This document shows positions 19,252 through 27,153 of a DNA stretch of 32,501 nucleotides, piece after piece. Made by a program: the position numbers and the translations under genes. Source of the DNA: an uncultured Thalassovita sp. (GTDB lineage: Bacteria > Bacteroidota > Bacteroidia > Cytophagales > Flammeovirgaceae); NCBI GenBank assembly GCA_937129345.1, contig CAKZMZ010000379.1, positions 1-32,501 of the forward strand, written 5' to 3'. Under the pieces are notes generated by a model that had not been told where the DNA came from, made no database searches, and saw only the letters and a program-made list of their open reading frames with translations. How positions within the stretch are numbered: the stretch's first letter is position 1; every line of letters starts with the position of its first letter.

Positions 19252-19314
19252 AGTAAATCGTAGTGATAAATAAATAAACCGTATCTAAGGTAAAAGTGGG
19301 GATTGATTGAGCGC

Positions 19315-22300
19315 TTAGAAGTTCATGCCAATTTTATCGGGCAAATACATATTTATGGAGATACCTTGGTCTGCTTCTGAGTGTATCTTTATTTTGCCAT
19401 TGTAACTTTCGAGCACTTTGCCAAGTTCATAAAGTTCTTTTACGGGACCTTCTTGCACCTCGCCTGAGATAAAACCTTCTGTCGCTTTTTTCAATAAGTT
19501 TTCTGAAAAATTTTCGCTGATAGCTACACTTACAATTTTATCTTCTTTTTGTGCTGTAATCATAATTTTGCCAGAACCGTTTTCGCTACCAGACTGCAAA
19601 ATCTCAAAAACGGTATCGAAAACTTTCTCGAGGAACTGCTTTTTGCAAACAATCCAAGTATCGTTTTTAAATTCTTTTACTACAGATAAATCTGCTGCCA
19701 GTGTTGCCTTATAATTTGCAATGATATTCTCTAAAATGTCATTTGCATTAATGAGCTCAGGCTCACCTTCAAAGTTGTTTAGCAACTCAGGTACAACCAC
19801 CGTAGATTTTAATTCTTTAGAAGTTTGATGGCTTTCTTCAATTTTCTGCGAGCTTTCTTGTTCTGCTCCCTGCGGTTCTTTCGAAATTTGCTCTGTAGCG
19901 TGCTTTAACTGAGCTTCTTGCTCTTGTACTTTTTCTTCATACTGAGCAATAGTTGTTTTCTCTGCTGATACCTCTTTACTCTCTTTTTTTACAGAAAGAA
20001 TAAATATTGGATGCGCATCAGAGCTGTTGCCATTAATACTATTAAAGGTTACATATAGCCTCTGCCCAAAATGATTATAGAAAAAATCGCTTTGCTCTAC
20101 CTCTGGACTATTAATAAATTTTTTATAAATCTTTTGCAGCTCTGACTGCTCTTTTATTGCATTTTGTATATCTAAGCTGTTTTGAACGGGCTTTTGTAAA
20201 ACCTCTTCCAAAGTTGAGTTTTTATAAAGAATGTCACCGTTTTTTAGCAAAAAGGCAATACCTGTATTCTCTAGGTTATTTAACCAAGTAAGCGCTGCCT
20301 CCCCAAGTACATGCTCGTTTTTTTCCGTTGCTTGACCTAATATCACAATTTCAATAACTGCTCCTTTAAAACTGGAGAAATTGAGTGCGTTTCTAACGCT
20401 TATCTGGCAAGAAAGCCACTTTCCTTCTTTATCTATTATTTTTCCCTCAAGCTGTTTAAAAGCAGATTTTTTATCTTTTATTTTCTGCAAAGTGTTTTCT
20501 AACGCTAAGTGTGCGTTTGAATGGATTCTTTCTCGAAGGTTGCCTTTTAATTGATAGCCCAATCGCTCTTTACCAATTGCATTTACATATTTAATATTGG
20601 CCTCGAAATCTGAAAAGGCTAAGATATTGCTAGTTCCGCTTAGTAGTGCATTGTAAAACCTAGCTCTAAATGCAATGTCGGTTTCTTTTTCTGTTGTTTT
20701 TTTGAGCGAATGCTGAAATTGTACGAGATAAGCAAGTGTATTATTATCCTTTGCAATAGCGCTAGTATTTATCTCCACTTTTTGCCAAGCACCATTTTTA
20801 TTTTTTAAATGGATGGTTGTTTGCAAAGTATCTTCAGGGGTACTTTCAAGGTAATCGAGGTTATTTTTTATGGCATCTTGTTCTTTAGGATGAACAAAAT
20901 CTATAAAAGACCTTTGGTGCAAATCATGTGTGCTATAACCTAAAAATTGCTGTATTGAGGAATTTGAAAATGATAAACCTCCATTATTGTCTAATAATAA
21001 TATTGGTGTTTCCTGCTTTTCAAAAATACGAGCGAGCAAGTCTTGATCAAACTCAGGTTTTTTATCCACGGTAAAATCGCTCTTCTTGGTAAACTTGATC
21101 ACAATGCCATTTACCAACTCATTTTCAAGCATATTTACTTGTTTGAGAATTACCTTTTCCCAATTGCCATTTTTGTGTAGATAACTTATCTCGCCTCTGC
21201 TTTGGAAAGACGGATAATGCTTTACCCGATCAAAATTTTCGTGTACTTTTGCAGTATATTCAGGTGCTACAAAATCGAAAACATATTTATCAATCCTGCT
21301 CTCTTTGGTATAACCAAAGTGCTTTTGCATGTTATCGCTTACAAATTGAATCTTACCTTCTTCATCAACTACAGTAACCACTTCATCTGTAAGGTTGAGT
21401 AAATCGGCAAGCAGCTGATGCTTTTTCTGCATTGAAGCGGCCATTTCTAAACGTTCTTCTATAAGCCTTAACTCTATGGCAATTTCTCCATGACCTTCAT
21501 TTTCTGCTAATGGATAGAAGATACAATCGTAAGCTACTATTTCGTTGCTGTGGTTTCTAAAAGGCAATGCATTAATATAGTGCCTTTTATTGGACCGCTT
21601 TGCTTGTTCTATTGCCTGCTCAAGCTGCTCATAGCTACCCTCAGGCACAAAAGAAAGAATATTGGAGGCATTTGCAGCACTGCTGGATAAACCGAAAAAT
21701 GACTCTGCACTTTTGCTTACAAAACAGATATTGTTCTCTCGATTTACCGTCAAAAATAAATCCTCAGATTTTTCTATCAACTGATAATGTATACCCTTCT
21801 CATTGGTGGTTTCTTTAGCTTTAACAGCACTTAAAACAAAGGCAATAACTTTGGCACTTTCATGTAAAACTTTTAAGCTGATCGTCAAAAGTTTGTCTTC
21901 ATTTCTATTGTCAAATATAGTTTGTCCGTTGTTCCTCAGCGCTTCAAGTTGTGTATCAGTGAGTAGTTCAGAAAACTCAATTTTAGAAAAGTAATCATCA
22001 AATGTACCATTGCTTTGCCATATAGTGGATTCTTCCATTTCGGCCAAACTTATGGTATCTTGATCAATCGGGCTATTTAGCTTAAAAATTGCCGTGGCAA
22101 ACTGTTCGTTTTCAGTGGCTTCTGTCAAAAGAAACTCCCTTCTCTCTAACTCAGCTATTTTCTTTTGCGATAGATGCGCAAGAAGTTCTGCTTCATATTT
22201 GGGCAATAAAGCTTTTGCATTCTGCAATTCTTCATCTTGCCAAGTGCTTTCTTGTGGCTTGGCAAGTGTTAGCATGCCGATTACAATTCCCTGCTGCTTA

Positions 22301-22857
22301 ATCGCTAAAACCAATATATTTTTTTGCTCATAAGGAAAAGCTTCTTCTAGTACCTCCTTATCCTCAGGCCTTAAGCCTATGGCATCAGTATTTTGCAAAT
22401 TGCTTAGTAACGTAGCAGAAGTAGGGTATTCGATATTTTTGGAAAAATCCTTATTTAAATCCAAAAAAACTTTTTCTGTAGAATTGTATTCCCATAAGAC
22501 AGTTCCCTCTACATCGCTTAAATACGCATCAATATTGGCTAGATCTTGGGCACTGCCTTCAGGCACTTTAACCGCACCATGTTGCTTTTTATTTAAAAGC
22601 TCATTTTCTTGAGCCTGCCTTACCTCTTTCTCTCTTTCTTTTTCAGATGAATTGAGAAGTATCCAAACTAAAAATACGATAACAAGTCCTGTGGCAGATG
22701 CCAATAAAGAACTTAGTGCTATCTGATTAGGATTTTCTAAGTAATTGGCATAGTTGTCATAGACAATCCAACCGGTGGCTAAAATTGCCTGAAATGCCAA
22801 TACAAAAATCAATAATTTTCTATACGATTTACTTTCAGAATTTTCTTGTTCCGACAT
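19315..22857 (-). CDS. Membrane multi-PAS sensor protein with degenerate histidine-kinase ATPase domain
   Basis: A 1180-residue protein. Two membrane helices lie at about 13-33 and 46-68, followed by a coiled linker, a GAF-like domain (~105-225) and a further unassigned segment. Five PAS-type domains follow near 358-460, 478-595, 605-720, 730-845 and 855-960; typical phrases are TVVDEEGKIQFVSDNMQKHFGY and LLLDNNGGLSFSNSSIQQFLGY. A Gln/Glu-rich coiled coil (~968-1015) links to a C-terminal ~150-residue domain that resembles a HATPase fold only in outline. The expected H-E-x-x-P phosphoacceptor box is absent, the N-box reads FLEKVFDTVFEIL with no Asn, and DxGxG is replaced by SENFSEN. The end (VLESYNGKIKIHSEADQG) still resembles the G2 region. 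I infer a signal-sensing scaffold or pseudokinase. No response regulator is adjacent. Confidence 0.82.
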   Translation of the reverse strand: MSEQENSESKSYRKLLIFVLAFQAILATGWIVYDNYANYLENPNQIALSSLLASATGLVIVFLVWILLNSSEKEREKEVRQAQENELLNKKQHGAVKVPEGSAQDLANIDAYLSDVEGTVLWEYNSTEKVFLDLNKDFSKNIEYPTSATLLSNLQNTDAIGLRPEDKEVLEEAFPYEQKNILVLAIKQQGIVIGMLTLAKPQESTWQDEELQNAKALLPKYEAELLAHLSQKKIAELERREFLLTEATENEQFATAIFKLNSPIDQDTISLAEMEESTIWQSNGTFDDYFSKIEFSELLTDTQLEALRNNGQTIFDNRNEDKLLTISLKVLHESAKVIAFVLSAVKAKETTNEKGIHYQLIEKSEDLFLTVNRENNICFVSKSAESFFGLSSSAANASNILSFVPEGSYEQLEQAIEQAKRSNKRHYINALPFRNHSNEIVAYDCIFYPLAENEGHGEIAIELRLIEERLEMAASMQKKHQLLADLLNLTDEVVTVVDEEGKIQFVSDNMQKHFGYTKESRIDKYVFDFVAPEYTAKVHENFDRVKHYPSFQSRGEISYLHKNGNWEKVILKQVNMLENELVNGIVIKFTKKSDFTVDKKPEFDQDLLARIFEKQETPILLLDNNGGLSFSNSSIQQFLGYSTHDLHQRSFIDFVHPKEQDAIKNNLDYLESTPEDTLQTTIHLKNKNGAWQKVEINTSAIAKDNNTLAYLVQFQHSLKKTTEKETDIAFRARFYNALLSGTSNILAFSDFEANIKYVNAIGKERLGYQLKGNLRERIHSNAHLALENTLQKIKDKKSAFKQLEGKIIDKEGKWLSCQISVRNALNFSSFKGAVIEIVILGQATEKNEHVLGEAALTWLNNLENTGIAFLLKNGDILYKNSTLEEVLQKPVQNSLDIQNAIKEQSELQKIYKKFINSPEVEQSDFFYNHFGQRLYVTFNSINGNSSDAHPIFILSVKKESKEVSAEKTTIAQYEEKVQEQEAQLKHATEQISKEPQGAEQESSQKIEESHQTSKELKSTVVVPELLNNFEGEPELINANDILENIIANYKATLAADLSVVKEFKNDTWIVCKKQFLEKVFDTVFEILQSGSENGSGKIMITAQKEDKIVSVAISENFSENLLKKATEGFISGEVQEGPVKELYELGKVLESYNGKIKIHSEADQGISINMYLPDKIGMNF

Positions 22858-22887
22858 GTTCTAAAGATAAAAAATCTTTTGCTCCAA

Positions 22888-22905
22888 AAATTGCTTTTGC
22901 AATTT
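22888..22905. promoter_or_regulatory. Short inverted repeat upstream of the PAS protein gene
   Basis: AAATTGC-TTTT-GCAATTT has 7-bp arms and lies 31 bases upstream of the start of the minus-strand PAS gene. It could be an operator or a leader hairpin. Such AT-rich dyads also occur by chance, so this is tentative. Confidence 0.25.
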
Positions 22906-23006
22906 ACCAAAGTTTGGCCTAAAAAGTATGAAAAACAAAAGCTTTTCAATAAGTTATTTGAAAAAAGCACACTAAGTTGCTAAGTAATTTGGTAAATAAA
23001 GCATAT

Positions 23007-23027
23007 AACAAAAGCTTATTTTAAGCT
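23007..23027 (-). terminator. Weak candidate terminator after pgl
   Basis: On the minus strand AGCTTA-AAA-TAAGCT is followed by TTTGTT, 47 bases past the pgl stop. The stem is only 6 bp and AT-rich, so it is a weak candidate. Confidence 0.3.
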
Positions 23028-23073
23028 GGCAAATAAGTGGCATTTTGCTATTTACAAAAAAGTTTACCCTCTT

Positions 23074-23829
23074 TTAATCTGTACTTTCGAGAAGCGAAGC
23101 AGATGCCTCATCCAAAATCCACATAACCTCGTTCTTTGCATTTCTGAGTAGCTGCGCCGGAAGTTTATCAGGGTTATACGTGCCTTTTGTGACCTCTTTT
23201 AAGGTTGTGGCTTTTCCTTTACCAAATACCAAGGGCACTATTTTTTTTGCCGCTAAAACTAGGGGCGGGGTAAGTGTAATGCGTTCTGTTTTTTGCTCTT
23301 TGTTGTAAGATGTGCTTACTAATTTTTGCTTTTCGTGAACCACTTCGGTATCTGGAAACCAAGATGCTGTATGGCCATCTGCACCCATTCCTAAAAAAAC
23401 CAAATCTAAACTCGGAACCGATGAAGCATTGGTGAGTTTTTTAATGATTTCTTCGTATTCATTGGCAACTTCCTGTATAGAGGTCGAATCAATATCCTGC
23501 GTTTTAGAAATCATTGGATGAACATTTTCTGAAGGAATTGGCAAATGATCCAATAAGGTCTCGTAAGCCATGCGCGTGTTGCTCAAATCGCTTTTGTACT
23601 CAACTAAGCGCTCATCTCCCCAAAAAACCAGTGTTTTATTCCAATCTATTTCATTTTTATATCTTTCTTCGGTTAGCAGGTTATGTAACTTTAATGGAGA
23701 ACTCCCGCCAGTTAAGACCATGGTAAAAACACCTGTCTTATCTATAGCATTTTTTGCAGCTTTTACAACTAGCGAAGCTGCATACGATGAAGCTTTATCT
23801 TGGTTTTCGAATATTTTATAATTATGCAT
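23074..23829 (-). CDS. pgl: 6-phosphogluconolactonase
   Basis: A 251-residue SOL/DevB-type lactonase of the NagB fold, which hydrolyses 6-phosphogluconolactone to 6-phosphogluconate in the oxidative pentose phosphate pathway. The family signatures are all present: the phosphate loop LTGGSSPLKLH (39-49), FWGDERLV (69-76) and LGMGADGHTASWFP (146-159) with the catalytic-region Asp/His, plus a late LVFGKGKATTL motif. Length is normal. Glucose-6-phosphate dehydrogenase and 6-phosphogluconate dehydrogenase genes, often adjacent in other bacteria, are not in this window. It lies downstream of the small membrane gene on the same strand with a 76-base gap, and a 216-base gap separates it from the PAS gene. 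Confidence 0.93.
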   Translation of the reverse strand: MHNYKIFENQDKASSYAASLVVKAAKNAIDKTGVFTMVLTGGSSPLKLHNLLTEERYKNEIDWNKTLVFWGDERLVEYKSDLSNTRMAYETLLDHLPIPSENVHPMISKTQDIDSTSIQEVANEYEEIIKKLTNASSVPSLDLVFLGMGADGHTASWFPDTEVVHEKQKLVSTSYNKEQKTERITLTPPLVLAAKKIVPLVFGKGKATTLKEVTKGTYNPDKLPAQLLRNAKNEVMWILDEASASLLESTD

Positions 23830-23905
23830 TTCTTTATTGTAAGGTACAGAAGATAATTTATTTAACAGAATTAGAGGTGTAATTTAATACTGAGCTTTAT
23901 GGTTT

Positions 23906-24166
23906 TTAATGTTTTGGCCTGAGGAAAATACAGCTGCCTTTACAAAATGATAAGATGGCAAAAAACATTAGCATAAAAGAGAAAATCAATACAGTACCTA
24001 AAGTTTTGGTAAAGAAGCTCTCTCCATTAGAAACCAGTAATCCTATCATTGGAAAAACAGCTCCCATTAACGGCAGTATTTTATTAAACAATGCATTGGC
24101 AGTAGTTTGCACTATTTCTTGATTTTTAAGCTTATTGAGTTGTAAGGTTTTACTATCACACCACAT
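23906..24166 (-). CDS. Small two-helix membrane protein, possibly 5'-truncated by a frameshift
   Basis: The ORF encodes 86 residues with two hydrophobic segments (KILPLMGAVFPMIGLLV and TVLIFSFMLMFFAILSFC) and a basic tail. I do not recognise a family. The same frame is open for about 33 codons upstream of the ATG and reads as plausible protein (GNHKAADLKTARKPSSEIPDD), yet it has no start codon. An ATG at 24272 would join it if the A6 run at 24261-24266 (T6 on the coding strand) were one base shorter, giving about 121 residues. So the true gene may be 23906-24272 with a frameshift or a homopolymer sequencing error. It sits between gldD and pgl on the same strand and could be the last gene of the gldD cluster. 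Confidence 0.45.
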   Translation of the reverse strand: MWCDSKTLQLNKLKNQEIVQTTANALFNKILPLMGAVFPMIGLLVSNGESFFTKTLGTVLIFSFMLMFFAILSFCKGSCIFLRPKH

Positions 24167-24363
24167 ATTTTTAGTCTTAAGATTAAGGCTTTCTTTATCA
24201 TCAGGAATCTCCGATGATGGTTTCCTCGCCGTTTTTAAATCAGCGGCTTTATGATTACCTAAAAAATATCATAATCACAGCACCTATTAAAATTTTCGAG
24301 AGGTCTTTTAAATGTGATTTGCTTTATTGCTTGCTATGCTTTGTTGAACCTTATGAAAAACAA

Positions 24364-24966
24364 TCAAATTTTCCTCCACTCCAAGGTATTAAGCATATGC
24401 ATCATATCCACTTTAACGTATTCGATTACTGGTTTTAATGAATCGTTTTTTGTAGAAGTGGGAAAGTATAAAGCAGCCCTAAAAAAGTTTTCAACTGAAT
24501 CGGTAGCATAGTACTGAAATTGACTAGGCACATCGCCCTCTAGCTCAAAAACCACTGCTGTAATGCCTTTTGGAGTAACCGTTACATAATCGTCTATGGC
24601 AGTGGCTTTAACATGATGCTTTGTAGTAAGCCGATGCGAATCGTTAGACATCTCTATCAGTGAATCGAGGTTGTTATTTACCTCTTTATAAGATATGGTC
24701 AACTTGGCATCAAACTTAGGATAAAGTATTTCAATCCAGTAGGGTTCTGTCATAAAAGATTGATCGGGTACAATCTTGGCGTGCTTCGAGTATTCAAAAT
24801 TATAGGGCAGCGGTGTATCTAGCGCCGTATAGTTGTGTGAGGGCAGTTCTATACGGTGAAAGCCTTTTGGTTTAGGTAAATAAGCTTGATCATCGCCACA
24901 AGCTGCAAGTAAAAAAATTATAATAGCAGGGATGAAAGTGCTATAAGAATCACTTTTAATACGCAT
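24364..24966 (-). CDS. gldD: Gliding motility lipoprotein GldD
   Basis: A 200-residue lipoprotein with an N-terminal hydrophobic stretch and lipobox LLAAC (Cys23, followed by GDD). After it comes the family hallmark YLPKPKGFHRIELP, then LPYNFEYSKHA, EPYWIEILYPKFDAKL, and a C-terminal FFRAALYFPTSTKNDSL with VKVDMMHMLNTLEW. These match GldD, a lipoprotein required for gliding and linked to the type IX secretion machinery in Flavobacterium and relatives. It is 27 bases downstream of prfA on the same strand and very probably co-transcribed. The presence of this gene supports a gliding or T9SS-bearing Bacteroidota host and fits the large secreted proteins of the window. Confidence 0.92.
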   Translation of the reverse strand: MRIKSDSYSTFIPAIIIFLLAACGDDQAYLPKPKGFHRIELPSHNYTALDTPLPYNFEYSKHAKIVPDQSFMTEPYWIEILYPKFDAKLTISYKEVNNNLDSLIEMSNDSHRLTTKHHVKATAIDDYVTVTPKGITAVVFELEGDVPSQFQYYATDSVENFFRAALYFPTSTKNDSLKPVIEYVKVDMMHMLNTLEWRKI

Positions 24967-24993
24967 ATAAAAAATTGAAATGACTAAAAAATA

Positions 24994-26076
24994 TTAATCT
25001 GTAAGAGCACCTGAGCCTTCTTTCATTTTCTCTGCATTGTCTGCAATGCGGAGTTTTTCTATGAAATCTTCTATCTCTCCATTCATTATGCTCGGCAGGT
25101 TGTACACTGTATGATTGATCCTATGGTCAGTAACTCTACTTTGCGGAAAATTGTATGTTCTGATTTTATCTGAGCGGTCGCCACTGCCCACCATAGATTT
25201 ACGTGCTGCACCAACTTCCTCATTTTGTTTCTGAAGCTCTATTTCGTAAATCCTTGCTCTAAGTACACTAAGTGCTTTATCTAGATTTTTATGTTGAGAT
25301 TTTTCATCTTGACATGAGGCCACCACACCTGTTGGAATATGCGTTAACCGCACAGCAGAGTATGTGGTGTTCACAGACTGTCCGCCCGGGCCTGAGGCAC
25401 AAAATATTTCCTTTTTTACATCAGACATATTGACCTCGACCTCCACATCTTCTACTTCTGGCAATACCGCTACACTGGCCGCTGAAGTATGTACCCTACC
25501 CTGTGTTTCAGTTGCAGGCACACGTTGTACTCTATGGACGCCTGACTCAAATTTTAATTTGCCATAAACATCCTCACCTGAAACCGAAGCAATAATTTCC
25601 TTATAACCACCCGAAGAACCTTCGGTTACGTCCATAATGCCCACCTTCCAGCCTTGGGTTTCGGCAAACCTTTCGTACATCCTAAAAAGGTCTCCCGCAA
25701 AAATAGCTGCCTCATCTCCTCCTGCTCCACCTCTTATTTCTAGAATAATGTTTTTGCTATCGTTAGGGTCTTTAGGGATTAGCATGGTTTTTAAATCGCT
25801 TTCTAGTTTTGCACATTTTTCTTGCAAAATTTCAAGTTCTTCTTTGGCCATTTCCCTAAACTCAGTATCTTTTTCAGTTTCTAAGAGCGATTTAGTATTG
25901 GCGATACCTTCTTTAATCTCTTGGTACTCGTGGTAATGCTTAACTATTTTATCTAGCTCCTTGTATTCTTTATTTAGCTTAGCATATTTTTTCATATCTG
26001 CCATGGTTTCTGGCAGTACTATCAACTTACTAACTTCTTCGAAGCGCTCCTTTATTTCTTCTAATTTATTAATCAT
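24994..26076 (-). CDS. prfA: Peptide chain release factor 1
   Basis: RF1 reads UAA and UAG stop codons in the ribosomal A site and triggers peptidyl-tRNA hydrolysis. The 360-residue protein is full length. It has an N-terminal helical domain, the codon-reading PAT motif at 187-189 (RVPATETQGRVHTSAA) and not the SPF of RF2, and the catalytic GGQ at 231-233 (GPGGQSVNTTYSAVRLTH), which is the PrmC methylation site in other bacteria. The C-terminal DHRINHTVYNLPSIM is also typical. It starts at an ATG only 2 bases after the stop of the MORN-like gene and ends 27 bases before gldD, so it is the middle gene of a tight cluster. Confidence 0.97.
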   Translation of the reverse strand: MINKLEEIKERFEEVSKLIVLPETMADMKKYAKLNKEYKELDKIVKHYHEYQEIKEGIANTKSLLETEKDTEFREMAKEELEILQEKCAKLESDLKTMLIPKDPNDSKNIILEIRGGAGGDEAAIFAGDLFRMYERFAETQGWKVGIMDVTEGSSGGYKEIIASVSGEDVYGKLKFESGVHRVQRVPATETQGRVHTSAASVAVLPEVEDVEVEVNMSDVKKEIFCASGPGGQSVNTTYSAVRLTHIPTGVVASCQDEKSQHKNLDKALSVLRARIYEIELQKQNEEVGAARKSMVGSGDRSDKIRTYNFPQSRVTDHRINHTVYNLPSIMNGEIEDFIEKLRIADNAEKMKEGSGALTD

Positions 26077-26078
26077 AA

Positions 26079-26984
26079 CTATCTATTTCTTCCTTTTCGG
26101 TTATCTACAATCTTCTGCCCTTTTTCATCCCACTCCCTTAAAACATAAGGTTCAAATTCATCTTCATAAGGCCTGTTCCTGTTCACGTATTGCGTCTCTT
26201 TTTTATTGTTTGAGCGCTCTCTGTCGTAATACTCGTACCACCTGCCCACTTTTATATCGTCTCTGTACTCACCTTTGGTTTTTATCCTTCCACTCTCATA
26301 AAAGGCCAAATATACACCTTCTTTTTTGCCATATTGAATAGGAATGACCTCTTTTACTTTTTTTTGATTGATATCGTAATAAGTAATTTCAGAATTTTTT
26401 GGATGGCCACGGTAAAAATACTCTTTTTCTAAGAGTTCCATACCATTTCCATATTTTTCCCACCTGCCATGCTTGGTTCCTTTGTAAAAAATACCTCTGT
26501 CTACTAAGATACCATCTATAGTTCTTTCATAAGCGCCGTGTAAAAGGGGGCCCATTTCTGGTTTATATCTGTCTGGGTAAGTGCTCTCTATTTTTTTCCT
26601 CTTAGCATCATAAAAATACACCTCGTGCACGTACATGTTTGGCTTCACGGGTTCTTTTAGTACATGAATTTTTCTAAATATCACGTTCCGCCTATTCCTA
26701 CTGTATTCTTTGGTGTATCTTACTTTGGTTTTTATGCCATAAAATACTTTTTTCTTACGCTTCTTTTTTTTTCGTTTCTTTTTGTCCTCTTCTATAGCAT
26801 AAGGGTTTATCTCAAGAGTTGGCTTAAAATTAGGATTAGATTGAACCAGTAAGGTGTCTTGTTCTTGCTCTTTTTTATTTTTCTTCTGTGCAATCGCCTT
26901 ATTTAAAAAAGCAGAAGAAATCATTATTATAAGAAGCAGATATAAATATTGAAAGCGGTGTATTCTAAAAAAATATAACTCCAT
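26079..26984 (-). CDS. Secreted MORN-like repeat protein of unknown function
   Basis: I start at the ATG at 26984 (MELYFFRIHRFQYLYLLL); the ORF track's TTG two codons upstream is not needed. The ~301-residue protein has an N-terminal hydrophobic signal or anchor (LYLLLIIMISSAFLNKAIAQ), then a Lys/Glu-rich segment with a KKRKKKKRKKK run. Several MORN_2-like units follow: GPLLHGAYERTIDG, GTKHGRWEKYGNG, GKKEGVYLAFYESG, KVGRWYEYYD. Such repeats are frequent in Bacteroidota exported proteins, where they probably form small beta-hairpin stacks. No enzyme motif is seen. It lies only 2 bases upstream of prfA, so translation of the two may be coupled. The envelope location is inferred from the signal. 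Confidence 0.78.
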   Translation of the reverse strand: MELYFFRIHRFQYLYLLLIIMISSAFLNKAIAQKKNKKEQEQDTLLVQSNPNFKPTLEINPYAIEEDKKKRKKKKRKKKVFYGIKTKVRYTKEYSRNRRNVIFRKIHVLKEPVKPNMYVHEVYFYDAKRKKIESTYPDRYKPEMGPLLHGAYERTIDGILVDRGIFYKGTKHGRWEKYGNGMELLEKEYFYRGHPKNSEITYYDINQKKVKEVIPIQYGKKEGVYLAFYESGRIKTKGEYRDDIKVGRWYEYYDRERSNNKKETQYVNRNRPYEDEFEPYVLREWDEKGQKIVDNRKGRNR

Positions 26985-27050
26985 TATCAATGCTGTGTCT
27001 CTAAAAAATACTTCTTGCTGTAGAGTATGCTATTTTGCTCTCTTAACACA

Positions 27051-27087
27051 CTTTGGTGGGTATTAATTCACTAAATACCCACCAAAG
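27051..27087. terminator. Perfect 14-bp hairpin downstream of the 1658-residue gene
   Basis: CTTTGGTGGGTATT and AATACCCACCAAAG form a perfect 14-bp stem with a 9-base loop. It starts 67 bases past the stop of the minus-strand giant gene and lies before the MORN/prfA/gldD cluster. A leftward terminator or attenuator between these units is the likely role, but no T tract follows the stem on either strand. Confidence 0.6.
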
Positions 27088-27153
27088 AATTTAAGTTTAG
27101 TATGGACTTAAATAGTAACTGCTTTACTAAAATCTTTCTTTTCTGAATGTACC

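Noticed and set aside
25961-26341. 126-residue plus-strand ORF
   Set aside because: It lies across the prfA and MORN-gene coding regions in antisense and has no family features.
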